64,000 nt of DNA, taken from contig MBPM02000011.1 in NCBI GenBank assembly GCA_001695595.3, positions 868,001 through 932,000 of the forward strand, read 5' to 3'. A program made the translations under genes and the position numbers. Of the stretch, positions 48,076 to 59,558 are shown piece after piece. Within the stretch, counting starts at the first letter, position 1. Every line of letters begins with the position of its first letter. The stretch comes from Plasmopara viticola. Lineage: Eukaryota > Oomycota > Peronosporomycetes > Peronosporales > Peronosporaceae. The notes under the pieces were generated by a model, which was not told the DNA's origin, ran no database searches, and saw only the letters and a program-made list of their open reading frames with translations.

Positions 48076-49494
48076 TTACGCCTTCAAGCGCATTTCGTGC
48101 GGCGCAATAAATACTTTCAAAAAATCACCATTCTTCTTGGCAATGCTGGAATATGCCTCGGGTACCTCCTCGAGGGCGAGGCGGTGCGATATAAGCACCG
48201 ATGGATCCAGCTCGCCACTCTCGATTGCATCGAACACTTGTGGATAATACTTTTGGGCTGGGGTACGCCCAGCATTGATGGTGACGCTTTTCATTGCAAC
48301 GTGACCAATGGGAAATGATTGCACCGAGCTAATGTAATCCGACACGATCGAAATGTGGCCGCACTTGCGAACAACCATCAACATCTCCTTGAAAGTGTCT
48401 ACCGGCTCGAGTGGACTCTCTACTCCGATGGTCTTCTCCAACGTGGCCAACCAGCTGGCTGAAGCTGAGCAACCGCTTGCATCAATCACAGCATCAGCAC
48501 CTCTGGGTGGTAGTAGTTGTTGCAGCTTGGCAACCACTTGGGCGCAAGAAAGGTCGCGACGATCAATCACCTCAAGATTCATGTGATCATGTGCAAACTT
48601 GATCCGCTCAGCGCAGTATCCAACTCCAATCACAATCTTAGCCCCCCAGAGCTTGCACCAGTGGGCGGCCTGAAGCCCAATTGGACCTAATCCCCAAATG
48701 ACAACGGAATCGCCTTTCTTGACCTCGGCAACATCAACGGCGTGCAATGCTGCTACGGTTGTCTCCACACCCAACACTGCCTTGTCATCACTCACACCAG
48801 CCGGTAGTTTATAACAGTTCACATCGCCATATGGTACACGGACGTACTCTGCCTGCACTCCAGGAACATTTCCCAGCATTCGAGAGCTGCCCAACACGGC
48901 GGCAGGTGCCCAACCCCCGTACTTTTGCTTAAACTCCTGAGACGCGTTCGTGCAATTGCACGAAGCATACTCGTGTCGACGACAGTGCTTGCATTTACCG
49001 CAAGCTAGAACAAAGCTGATAGCGACGCGGTCACCAATCTTGACCTTACTCACTTCCGCGCCGACACTGTCTACGACTCCTACGGCCTCACTTCCAAGGA
49101 CCTGACCCTTTTCCAATTCTCCAGCCTCCCCCGCACATACGTTGGTTGCAAATTCAGGACTAATAGAGCACGCTGTGACCTTCACCACTACATCTGACGC
49201 TTCCATGATCTTCGGCTTTGGAACATGGTCCAACTTGACGGACTTACCGGTCCACACGACTGCACGCATGCAGCCTGCCGGGTCCTTGCAGCAAGTTTTT
49301 TGTCCATGCGCGTGTGCGCTCGACATCATTTTGCTGACAGTTTCCATAAAGACTTGCGCTCGCTCTTCACGTTGCAAATGCGAATGTGATTTAGTGTTGG
49401 GTTCGCCCGAGTCAAACAGAATGTCAACTCTTGTCTCAGAGCAGCCATGCATGCGCCGCGTCGGTCGAAAGAAAACGTTAGCGGCGCTTCGCAT
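48076..49494 (-). CDS. Zinc-type alcohol dehydrogenase-like (MDR) protein
   Basis: Intronless, 472 residues, of which the last 395 or so form an MDR enzyme. The N-terminal 75 residues start MRSAANVFFRPTRRMHG, basic and acid-free, so mitochondrial import is plausible; an internal Met just before RAVVWTG could give a cytosolic form. The structural zinc site is intact (CGKCKHCRRHEYASC). The NAD(P) site GLGPIGLQAAHWCKLWGA fits. The catalytic zinc region is unusual: the usual CxTDxH reads CSISPEF, and the GHE box reads GSE. The subfamily is closest in feel to formaldehyde-dehydrogenase-like MDRs, but the altered motifs make the reaction uncertain. Confidence 0.88.
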   Translation of the reverse strand: MRSAANVFFRPTRRMHGCSETRVDILFDSGEPNTKSHSHLQREERAQVFMETVSKMMSSAHAHGQKTCCKDPAGCMRAVVWTGKSVKLDHVPKPKIMEASDVVVKVTACSISPEFATNVCAGEAGELEKGQVLGSEAVGVVDSVGAEVSKVKIGDRVAISFVLACGKCKHCRRHEYASCNCTNASQEFKQKYGGWAPAAVLGSSRMLGNVPGVQAEYVRVPYGDVNCYKLPAGVSDDKAVLGVETTVAALHAVDVAEVKKGDSVVIWGLGPIGLQAAHWCKLWGAKIVIGVGYCAERIKFAHDHMNLEVIDRRDLSCAQVVAKLQQLLPPRGADAVIDASGCSASASWLATLEKTIGVESPLEPVDTFKEMLMVVRKCGHISIVSDYISSVQSFPIGHVAMKSVTINAGRTPAQKYYPQVFDAIESGELDPSVLISHRLALEEVPEAYSSIAKKNGDFLKVFIAPHEMRLKA

Positions 49495-51494
49495 TGAACT
49501 AATAGAAATGCTATGTGGGCTCGAATTTAAACGGCTTCAACTTCAGGAATCTTTCAAATCATAAAAAATTATTGCGTTGCCGTCTCCCAACTGGAGTCAA
49601 AAGTTTCTCGTGGCAACACGATGTGACAGGCACGCTTCTCTACCCAGCCGAAGTTTCGAAACTAGACCACCTTCGATTCTAAAGGCGGCATTAAGCAAGT
49701 CGCTATCGTCGTCGCGGCCGTTCCGCGTTGGTCGCTGCGCTCGCGGTACCATTCGTATCCGAATTTTGCCTGCAGTCACAGCTTCGGCCAACCTTTAGCT
49801 CCAATTGTGTCGCCACCTCTGCTTTCCGGTGTGGCACGATTTGATGCTTGAAGTGATGAAGCGCGCCAATGTGGCTGACTGTACCACATTTCACGCAGAG
49901 CAAAGTGAGCGCTTCACCAGCCATTTGTAGGCGCACTTTGCTCACCCGAGAACCTGGATGGTTTTTAACGACGTGCGTCCGACACACGAGATGTTGCGAA
50001 ATCTAGATGTTCCCATGAGTATCATCTACAACATTGACGAGAGACTGGAGCCGCTGCGGGTCCGACTAGGGTTACGGAGCTTTTCAACGTTGCAATTGCG
50101 CATCAATCTTTTATTCGACGTTCAGACAGCTGCAGAGCGTTGGGAACGACATGGAACCAAGCAAATTTCTATGAATTTCGAAGAGGCAGGTTGTAGCGAG
50201 ATCCACGGGTCTTTTACTCGAGCGAGAAACATTTTTTGTCAACAATATAAAATAGTACTAAACGACATTTTGCGTAGATTGCAGAAGTAGGCTAGAGTTA
50301 TATTAATAATGAATATTGGCGTTGCATTATGGTTTCACAACCATTCACTTTCCCGTTTAAGTGAACTCGCCTTGCAGGAATCGGAGATATTGAGCCATGA
50401 TCCAATGAGAAACTCTTAAATTGCTATTGCGTTATGGTTTTACTCCGGACGATCGCCATCAGAGAGATCACTAGTCATGACCGTGCAAGTTCCTTCAAAT
50501 ATTTTTGATGTAGCTTGTTCGTCTACTGCTCAACGTCTTCTACCATACAAAGACGCAACTCAACGCGTTCGCTGATGGTACTTTCCGACCTCAGAAAAGC
50601 GTTGATTAGTGTAGTATTATTTCTGGCATCCAATTCCATCGTAAAACTTAATTAGCTGCAATGTTTAATCTTTTCCTTCTTTATAAGCTGCGTGGCTTTA
50701 TCTCTATTTCTGCAAGGCAAGTTGACATGTGCACCCAAAACATTTGCTGCCTAATAATCCTTGACATAACGATCTTTTACGTTAAGCCATGTACTGCACA
50801 GTACTACCTATCACTTCATTTATGTCACAACATGGTAGAACCAGTGAGACAAAAAGAGTAACTACAGTTTGTTGTGACCGCATCAATTGCTGAGAATTTT
50901 TTTTTTTAGTAGGTTAATCCAAGGACCATAGTGTTGCCTTAGAAGCCCCCAAATATCTAGCCAGCGTGCATTCATTTGAGATGCGTGCCCCAAGTTGTAA
51001 TGTTTTGCGTTGCACTGACAAACATCGGTACATTTACGAAGAACAATCACAGGCGACGCGAAGGTTTTCGACCATTTTTGTTTGACATTCGCCCACAAAA
51101 GAAAATGCAGCAAGTGCTTATAAGCTGTACATTTTCGTCGAGTTCGCATCGAAACTAATTTATCCGATGTAGAAGATTGAATACCAAACGAACGAAGCAG
51201 CAATGTCGTAAGCAAGTGCGCAAAAGGCGAAATGTGCTGATTTTCCAAATGGTGAAGTAGAGAAGAACCTAGACAGCATAACAGTGCAGCCCAGTGTACA
51301 CCCCTAGGAACAAATTATTAAGCATAAGAATAGACATAGGAGCAAATTTCATTCGATCCTGTTATTCAGTACCCAGCTTTTACACAGGAAAGAAACGTAG
51401 ATTACAAGATAGATTTCTTTTGGAATGCGTCTTTTCGTTATACGCCGTCTCAATATACATATTTCGATATGGTGCATTTATTCATCCAGCGAAA
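49495..51494. other. Spacer with weak coding-like frames
   Basis: A plus frame from 49577 to 50290 is interrupted by two stops (49796 and near 49926) and gives 110 codons at the end. I recognise no domain. It may be a decayed gene or chance. The remainder is AT-rich with no feature. Confidence 0.35.
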
Positions 51495-51507
51495 CTCATT
51501 CTATTTT
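51495..51507 (+). promoter_or_regulatory. Candidate oomycete initiator for the NIPA-like gene
   Basis: CTCATTCTATTTT lies 64-76 bp upstream of the ATG, a typical distance for oomycete transcription starts. It resembles the oomycete Inr consensus (TCATT with pyrimidines, then ATTT). This is a pattern match only. Confidence 0.4.
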
Positions 51508-51570
51508 CGAAACGGCGGAGGTTATACCGGTCAATGTTCATTATAAATAATTCGTCCGCTTCCAGCCATT

Positions 51571-53356
51571 ATGGAGCGCGGTTTATCGCTTGCATGTGCA
51601 GCGACTGTTGTTGCCTCTGGCACTGCTTACGAGTGTTCTAGTACATGTGGTACGCCATCAGATCTTGACTTTTGTTCTTACGTGTCGTTTGCTGTTTGCG
51701 GGGGTGAATCATCTTATGACGAATTGGACAAAGCTGCGTTTTTGTCTTTCCAATCGTGGAGTGACACCAACGTCAGTAAGCCTCGGCTCGTCACACTACC
51801 GCAATACCAAAACTTTAGTCAAGAGAAGCTTATGGATACTATTAAGACGCTGGACCTTGCAAATAGCAGTAGCGCGTGTGGAACCTTTTTGCGTCGCATG
51901 GAATGCGCTGCACATTTTCCTGTGTGTGAAGTTGGTCGAGATTTTTCGAAAGTTTGCTTGAGTTCATGTCAGACTTCAGTACAAATGCAGTGCCCTGGTC
52001 TTAGTAACATGTGTTTTGCATTTGACGATACTGAGATGGAGAGCAAGAGCAATAAATGCTTCAAAGTCGATTACACTGGCCCCGCTATGGGCATGTGGGT
52101 TGCGGGCTTTCTCATATCACTTATCTTTTCCGTGCTCAATTCAGTGGGTATTAATTTGCAGAAACTATCGATGTCACGAAATAGCGTGGCGAAAATAAAG
52201 AAGACAACGCTCAAGCAGCCACTTTGGATGCTTGGCTTTGGCTTCGTTTGTCTTGGTTCGTTGTTAGACTTTGTGGCTTTTGGTATGGCGCCACAGACGC
52301 TATTGGCACCACTTGCAGCGCTGTCGTTGGTGTGGAATATGCTTATTGCGCCATTTTTTCACAAGGAAAAAGTCACACGTCAAAACCTATTTGCCACTGC
52401 GATTATTTTTATCGGCGTTACATTAACAGTCATCTTTGCGGGGCACAGTACTCCATCCTATGAGCTTAAGGATTTGATCCAGCTTTACCAGCAACCAGCT
52501 ATGTACGCGTATATTACGCTTGTTGTGTGTTTTTTGGGTGGACTCTTTACTTTCTGCCGCTACATCGAGCGCTCGCACACGTTTGAGGATGGGTTGTTTC
52601 ATATAATTTGCTACGGCGGAATCGCAGGAACGTTTGGAGGCCAGTCCGTACTGCTTGCAAAGTCGACTGTCGAGCTGTTGAAGAGTGCCATTTGGGGAAA
52701 CGCTGGTCTCTATATGTTTACACAAATTGCGTCGTACGCAATTATCATTGGTATGGGTGCTTGTCTCGGGTGTCAGATCCGCTTTCTTAATGGTGGATTA
52801 GCACGCTTTGATGCGCTGGTCGTCATTCCAGTCTATCAAAGCTTCTGGATTCTCACGAGTGTGCTAGGCGGCATTATGTATTTCGAAGAGTACGTCAGCA
52901 TGACTCGAACGCAAATGCTCATGTTTACCATTGGTGGATGTGTTACCATTCTGGGAATTATTGTCCTTTTAAAAACAAGGCATTCGGGTGGTGACGGTCT
53001 CTACACCGAACTGGTAAGCATTTTTGTAATTTTACTGCTTGCAAGATTTTTTTTAAACTATATATATCATCTAGGCACTCACTCCAATCTCAGCATGGAC
53101 AGTCGATGACTCTGATGAAGAAGTAGAGCTTAACTTGTCGCCTAGCCACAACACTAGTTTTACAAGGGGACCAGGAGAAGCTAAATTTGCTCCCGGGGCA
53201 GTAATTCCTGTCTCCTCAAACAAGATGTCCGAAAACGGCTCGGCAGTTAGTGCGGCCATATATCGAACGGAACCTGCTTCGACTGTCGGTAGAAATCGCG
53301 TTAGTGCAAAGCCTAAGGATTATGATGACAATGAGGAAGAAGAAGATTTTATTTAA
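51571..53356 (+). CDS. NIPA-type magnesium transporter with Frizzled-like cysteine-rich ectodomain
   Basis: Two exons, 51571-53013 and 53075-53356, give 574 residues. The N-terminus (MERGLSLACAATVVASGTA) looks like a signal peptide. Residues about 20-165 are cysteine-rich; CGTFLRRMECAAHFPVCE then VCLSSCQTSVQMQC follow the Frizzled CRD spacing. Residues about 170-470 form the nine-span NIPA/DUF803 domain: GINLQKLSM, PLWMLGF, LLAPLAALSLVWN, GGIAGTFGGQSVLLAKS and PVYQSFWILTSVLGG. NIPA proteins move Mg2+ across plasma or endosomal membranes. The tail, mostly from the last exon, is Ser-rich and ends in acidic residues (DDNEEEEDFI). The spacing to the next gene on the same strand is 522 bp. Confidence 0.92.
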
Positions 53357-53878
53357 TTGATTTTTTTATTTTTCGTTTCTAGACGTCATGATAAAAGTAT
53401 AAAGCAGAAAAGTGGTACTCGCATCAGCGTGTGCAATATTTTTTCCCAAAAAGACAGCAAGGTTTTGTGACTTTTTCCGTAGTAAGTTGCAAAATAAAAA
53501 TATCTTATCGAGGCAGACCATACTACAAGAAAATCCTTGACAGAGCTACATGTTGGAGTGGTCAAATGAAATAAAAAATGTTTAACAACCAGAAGTGAGA
53601 TTGCCATAGAGGTTTTTGAGGGATGGCATCAGACGCAAATAATTACTGAGCTTAAGATGGGCAAATTAAAAAGTCTCAAACTAGCTCGGCTATCGAAAAG
53701 ATACATTTACGCAGTAGCTTGTAAAGATAAACAACTTTACGAGCTACCCAAAATAAAAATAATTGGTATACCAAGTACTAAGTGTTGCATGTACTGACTC
53801 GTATATTTATAGATGTTTTTTAATTTATAAAAATGCCCACAAAGGCGTCTTTTCGATTGTGTCTTGTGGTCCGTGGTC

Positions 53879-55369
53879 ATGGCGTCCAAGTATGCGAAAG
53901 CAATGGAAATTCCCGCTGACTTCCCTGGCATCCTACGCGATTTTACACGTGAAGTATTACGACAGCAAGGCGTTGTTGAGACGAAAGAAGCCATTTACGC
54001 TTTCGGGTCGCAATATTTCAAAGATCTTATCGTGAGCCAAAACGAGACGAGTAAAGTTGTTAATCCCGTCATGAGCGCTTCGACGCCAGCATTCATTCAG
54101 ATGAATGAAGTGGATATAAAAGACTCAGTCATTGCTGCGTTTGATAACGTTCCCCAACAAGACGAAGGACTGGTAGCATACGAGCACTTCAAGCAGGTAC
54201 AGTCAATAGTAAGAGGTTTGTTTGTAGCCGTCTGCTCATACTTGTCTATTTAAGGTTTTGAAGCAACTTGGCGAGCAACTACAAATATCTTCTGTTGAAT
54301 TGAAAGCACTTTATGCTGAGGCAGATGAAAATGAGGAAGGTGTTATTAACTGTGCAGGTAGCAGTCTTGTCACTTAACTAATCGTATTTATGGAAACGAT
54401 CTAACGCATACTACGCCAGATTTCTTTCCACTGGGCATCCAGGCGCTTTTGCAGCTTCGTTTGAATCATCCACAACGAATGGCACGTATTTCTTCGCTTA
54501 AGTCATGCAAGACGGAGGAATTTTTGCACGGTATGATGCAGGACGAGATGGAGAGCATATTACGCGAAATTTTCCAGCGCGCAGACAAGGACGAAGAAGG
54601 AGTCCTTACTCGATCGGCATTTATGGACGCACTTCGAGATGCTGACCTTGGCTTTACTCGAAAAGAGGTGAACATTTTGATGTCTGAAGCACCAGTAGCC
54701 GAGGAAGACAAAAGCGTGGTTGTTTATTCAACCTTTTTGCCAATGTGCTTTCCCTTGTTGAGAGAGATGTACAATTGCGGCATTTTAGAAGCACCCGATG
54801 ACCCAACGTGGATTGCTCAATGTCTAATCGAAGTCTTTGTAAGCGGAGACAGCGAAAATACTGGTCTTTTGACGACTGCCGAAATAGCTCGTCTTCTTCG
54901 TGCCGCTGATGTTGGCCTCACGAGACTTCAAATTAGTGCTGTGATGGCCGAGGCCCAGGAAGATAAGACGGGCTTTGTTGATTACGAAGCTTTGGCTGCT
55001 CGAATCTCAGGGATGGTGTTGGCGCTAACTAATGTCGACAGCCAATCATCTTACTCGGCGTACTTGCAGAGATATCGTAAGTCGAGTGAGTACTACACTG
55101 TGCTAGATATGAACCAACATACTTTCGAGCAAGCACTTTCACGCGCACTACAAGCGATCGATGAACAGGACCGCGGGGTGCTAGCTCGTGATGAAGTAGT
55201 AGAAGCTATTGGTAGCGCATTTCCTGAAATCAATGACCGTCAATTGCGATCGCTACTGGCACTGTCAGAATCGAACACGATGGGGGAGATAAATTACAAT
55301 TTTATTACACGCTCGGCTTTTCAGGCTCTACAAAAGCTTCAGGAATACGACATGATGATCGCATCATAG
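53879..55369 (+). CDS. RIIa and EF-hand protein, radial spoke protein 7-like
   Basis: Three exons (53879-54196, 54255-54357, 54420-55369) give 456 residues; the start MASKYAKAMEIPADFPGIL is the first ATG in frame. Residues about 10-50 are an RIIa docking domain: IPADFPGILRDFTREVLRQQ, then FGSQYFKDL. The rest carries about six EF-hand-like repeats. Loops DSENTGLLTTAE and DEQDRGVLARDE have the 12-residue pattern with a final Glu and could bind calcium; DENEEGVINCAD ends in Asp, and others such as DKDEEGVLTRSA have lost the last acidic residue. RIIa plus EF hands is the architecture of radial spoke protein 7 of Chlamydomonas flagella. A flagellar calcium-sensing or AKAP-docking role is inferred. 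Its stop lies 94 bp from that of the convergent GPCR-PIPK gene. Confidence 0.86.
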
Positions 55370-55463
55370 CTATGCGTAGAATTAGCTGCACAGTAGCAGC
55401 GTGCAGATCGGCGAAAGGCCTTGCGTTTAAACTGACCACAATATATATAGTACGTGAATTCAT

Positions 55464-57868
55464 CTAGTTGGGATCAAAGGTCACCGGTACCGACGGCACC
55501 ATTAAGATATCGCGCATTTTTCGTTGAAAGCGTTCAGCGTATAATTTTGGCGGAGCTGCTGATATACCCATACCATCATGGCGCAGCACAATTGTCTTCC
55601 ACAAACGTTCTAATCGCTTGGTCCATGTCCATGTTTGCAGCATGTCCACCAACCCTAGCGTATAGAAATCAGGGCCAGCTACTACGCAAGCCTGATAGCC
55701 GCGTTTCTCCAGCGTTCTTGTGCCAATCCATTTTAGCTCGTCAACTGTGCGAGATGGCTCTTCAGTCGTTCCATACAAGACAGAGTTGCAGCGACGCACA
55801 GTCCGACCTAAAAGCGGCGAATTATCTTGAATGGTGACGCTACAACCATCGTACTGACCCACGACAGAGTATCGACAGTTCCGGTTAAACTTTTTTCGGT
55901 TCCCACATTCCACTTCATCCAAGTCCTCATCGGTTGATGCGTCTGTTTGATCTGCGCTATCCGTTACAAGTGACAAAAAGGAATCATTGCTTTCAGGATG
56001 ACACACTGGGTAATTCACTTTACGTTTTGTCGGCGACGGCTTCCTATTATCCACGCTACAGTGATCCACAACGTACTTCGTGTTGTGCACACTTAAGAGT
56101 AAGCTGTAATCCATTATGCCTTGTTCTCGCAAGAAATTGCTGTCATTTTCAAGTTGGCATACAAGAGCCTTAGCTGTAAAAAGTAGACAACCACATTAAT
56201 TTTCTGTCTTGCGAGCGGTTCAATTGCAATTGGCGCACCTGTGTCGGGTTCTACGCGCAATTTTCGATGGAAGTCGTTATCTTTTAACACAATGTGTGGC
56301 AGGTGAATTCCACGAATACTGTACTCGCAGCTTTCGTTGGTACCATACTCGAATGCATGACTGCAGTATGTACAAATGACCGTTTTTCCTGGAGGAATTG
56401 CCTGCAGAAAAAATAGATAATGTCATGAGCCAAATTTACACAAACCAAGACAGCAACAAGTGTTACAAAAACTTACTGCAGCATTGCGGTCGATCCATGA
56501 TCCCTTAATGTCGAAAAATTGGTGCATACTTGTCCGTCCGATAACGTTCCCCATCACGACAAAGTTAAATACTTGACCGTACATTTCGATAGAGTGACAA
56601 CCATAGAACCGTGTCAAGTGCGAGTCTGGATTTTTCTTCATATGCCGAATGTACGCCGGTAGCATATTAAGTAAAACGTTGCGTTCACTAGTTGTCACAG
56701 TTTTCACGAGAAAAGCATAATCCGCTGTGTAAAACATAAAGGCGCCACTGGAACCTCCAGATTGAAGCCTTTCATGACACGTTGCCAAAAATGCTTTTCT
56801 GTACAGAATCTCGTTGATGCCAAACCCTTGTCGAATGTCGCGAAATGAGGACGGGTTATAGTCATCGAAATACACGGTCATGCCCAGCTCATGCAGTCGT
56901 AGATGTACCACACGTCGATCGCTTGTTACCATGGGTGTGTTTGACGAGGCTGCTACTATGCCTCTTGTCGTAAAGTGAAGCACCTCTTTTCGCAACGCGA
57001 CATTAAGCTGTGGCTGGAGATCGATGTCCACGTCGCTGTATCGATCGCTATCAAATGTGCTGCTTAATCGGCCAGAACGACAATCCACGTGTGGAGAGCC
57101 GTTTATGGCGACCCAGATGACCAAGTCAATCAAACCCTTGGCCGCATGGAAGAACGACGACGCGTCACGCACTAGTTGGAGAGCACGTGTGTGGTTGCGA
57201 AGGAATAGCACGTCTGCTGCCCAAAATGAGATGAGAATGATCTGGTAGATGATGTAAGCCACCGTAAATATCCTGGCACTGCGAATGACGTCTCTTTTGG
57301 CCTTTAAGGCCTCTTTCATACCTTTAAACGGATGAGTTTGCGTTTCCAATACTGCAAAAACCACGGCGCACAGCACTGCAAGAATGACCACGACGTAGTA
57401 GACAATGAGTTCATTGGCGACCGTCTCATCGACAAAGCAAGCCGGGTGGACTTTTGGATCAAATTCGACATTGGAGAGCCACAAGAGTGCAGCAAATAGC
57501 ATGCCGACACTCCAAGAAAAGGTGTGATACCATTTCAAATTGTGCTTGAGGTTTGTAAAAGGATTGGTAGAGCATTGGTACAGGTTGAAAGACATACAGA
57601 GGAACCAGCACTCGGACGAGAAGATACAGAATTGGGTGAGGGTCGCGAGCGCACGGCAGCCAAACGGGTTCGTGTAGCTATCCCAACTATACTGAAAGCG
57701 CAAGGCGTAGAGCAAGTCGACGACAGCTTTCCAGTAAATGAGAGGATTCGGATGGCGCCGCCACTTACGTTTCCAAAGAAAAGAGAGAAGGATGACAGAG
57801 CAACTGATCACCGAGATCAACGCGCCTGACTGTGTAGATAGTGAATCTGGTCGCGCATTGACCAACAT
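55464..57868 (-). CDS. GPCR-phosphatidylinositol phosphate kinase fusion (GPCR-PIPK)
   Basis: Three exons on the minus strand (57868-56477, 56401-56239, 56173-55464) give 754 residues. An in-frame stop about 36 bp upstream supports the ATG at 57868. Seven membrane spans fill residues about 15-270, from GALISVISCSVILLSFLW to FFHAAKGLIDLVIWVAI, in a layout like Dictyostelium cAMP-receptor-type GPCRs. A PIP kinase domain follows (about 340-754): GGSSGAFMFYTADYAFLVKT (Gly-rich loop and ATP-binding Lys), FDIKGSW, GIMDYSLLLSVH (DYSLLL motif) and the GLVDMLQTWTWTKRLE region. An acidic, Ser-rich insert sits between the last motifs. Members of this oomycete family are thought to link extracellular signals to PIP2 synthesis and to act in zoospore and growth processes. 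Confidence 0.95.
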
Positions 57869-59558
57869 GGTACTCGTATTGTCCGCACAAATGTATGTAC
57901 TTGATGCTCAAAAGCGGCGTCTCTGAGAGTGATATGGCAAGTTCGATGATTAGTCAAACAACAGCGTGGGTTTAGAGGTGACAGACAGATTGCGTCGTAC
58001 CCGAGGAGGATCTTGGTGCGAGTGAAGAATTGGCCAACTGCGTTACTCGGCCGTACCGTAACGGAAAACTGAGGAGACATGTGTCGTGGGTATTATGGTC
58101 TATCCAATTTTTAGGCTCGAAACCGTGCATTCTTTATTCCTTAATTGATTTTTCACCCGGCTCAGGAGGGTTAGGTAGGAGCAATTTCTGCGACTGTCGC
58201 CGGTACCACCGATAAAAATCCATGGTGTTCGCTTATTTACGACTCGGCAGCTATAGGCTAGAGGAAAAAAACTTTAAGCAACCTGCTTACGTTTCATGCC
58301 ACACTAATCCATTCAACCACGAATTCAGCACCCACGCCACAATCGAAGCGTAATGCACCGGCTGCATTGTGCAGCTGCTGCCGCTTTGTAAAACGTCTAA
58401 GCCAAAAAGCAGCACCTTGTATAGTTTCACTTTAATTCTGACCACTGAAAAAATGTGAGTATTATTTTTGGTTATATAGAGCAATCAAAAATAGGACAAA
58501 TATTCTAGTTTGTATTTTAAAACAAACTATAATATTGGTTCTATTTGCGGTCGCTCTATATAACGTCAAAAATAATACCATGCATAATCTCGACTGCAGA
58601 GGCTCAGTGCTTTCAAACCATAGAAAGCATTGAACGCCACTGCTGTCGACCTTACGTTGATTCAGCGTCGGTTTCAACGCCCTTTTTTTGATTGCAGCCT
58701 TTGCTCGTAGTAAACTTTGTACTATGCAGAAAAACACGAGCTGACACGATCTGTGATATCATTGCATCTAACAGAGTACTTGCAATAAGACCAGCTAATG
58801 CAAGCAAGAATTGATACATGCTTATTGACGAGAGAATGCGCTTGCTTGTTATTCGGAGACGCACACAGGATTTGTGGCATATAGATCTGATACCGAAAAA
58901 TTGCAATTTTGCACAAATCCCACGCAATATGACTGTGATTTCTGTAATCAATTAAGATTCTAGAGCAATGAGCTTTTTTGCCGAAAATTGCGAGATTATT
59001 CTTAATCATTACAAGAAATTATACTTGTAACGTAGTAAGTAATATTACGTAAGAATTAGCAACGGCTTTGCATACATGCGACCCGACTTAGGCACGGACA
59101 GAATATTTCGGCGTTAAAAAAAGTAGCTACGCTAAACCGCTACAAGTCGAGGCGTCCGGCGCAGCCGCACTGCGTTATAATAAAAGTTCGTTTAGGTGTT
59201 GTCGACAGTATTGTTCGAACGAGCGAGCGCGTCTGGACGATACTACTAGCGATGAGCTGATAGACGAGCAGGGAAGACTGTTACGGCTGAACAGCAAGGA
59301 AAACAGTTGCGTCGGGAAACCGTTGCTGCTGAACAGCAGGAGAAACGTTCCTGCACTGTGCTTTTGGATGTGCTTTCGTCTGTTGTCTCTCCAATCTTTC
59401 TGCTTTTATTGGCATTGTTGAACCCTGCACAAGTATGTGACGGTCCATTGTTACAAAATTCAAGTCAGTAATTCCTGCACACCTAAATGAAAATCACCGA
59501 CGTTTTTAATTTCTTTCAAACAGACAATGTTGTCTTTACGGCTAGAGACTATTTATGC
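57869..59558. other. Spacer with hairpin element, no recognised gene
   Basis: It holds the GPCR-PIPK upstream region, a TA-flanked hairpin at 58460-58577 and a short coding-like stretch near 59280-59400 (AEQQGKQLRRETVAAEQQEK) that may be a transposon-associated coiled-coil remnant. No complete gene was found. Confidence 0.4.
58460..58577. repeat. Foldback/MITE-like hairpin of 118 bp
   Basis: Arms of about 55 bp begin TATTATTTTTGGTTATATAG and end with the complement GCTCTATATAACG then TCAAAAATAATA. The outer 25 bp match with only small differences; the inner part is about 75 percent complementary around a short loop. A TA dinucleotide is at each end, as for Tc1/mariner-type or other TA-targeting elements. 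Confidence 0.75.

Noticed and set aside
49577..50290. Possible small gene downstream of the MDR gene start
   Set aside because: Two in-frame stops, no plausible 50-90-nt intron that removes both, and no recognisable domain.
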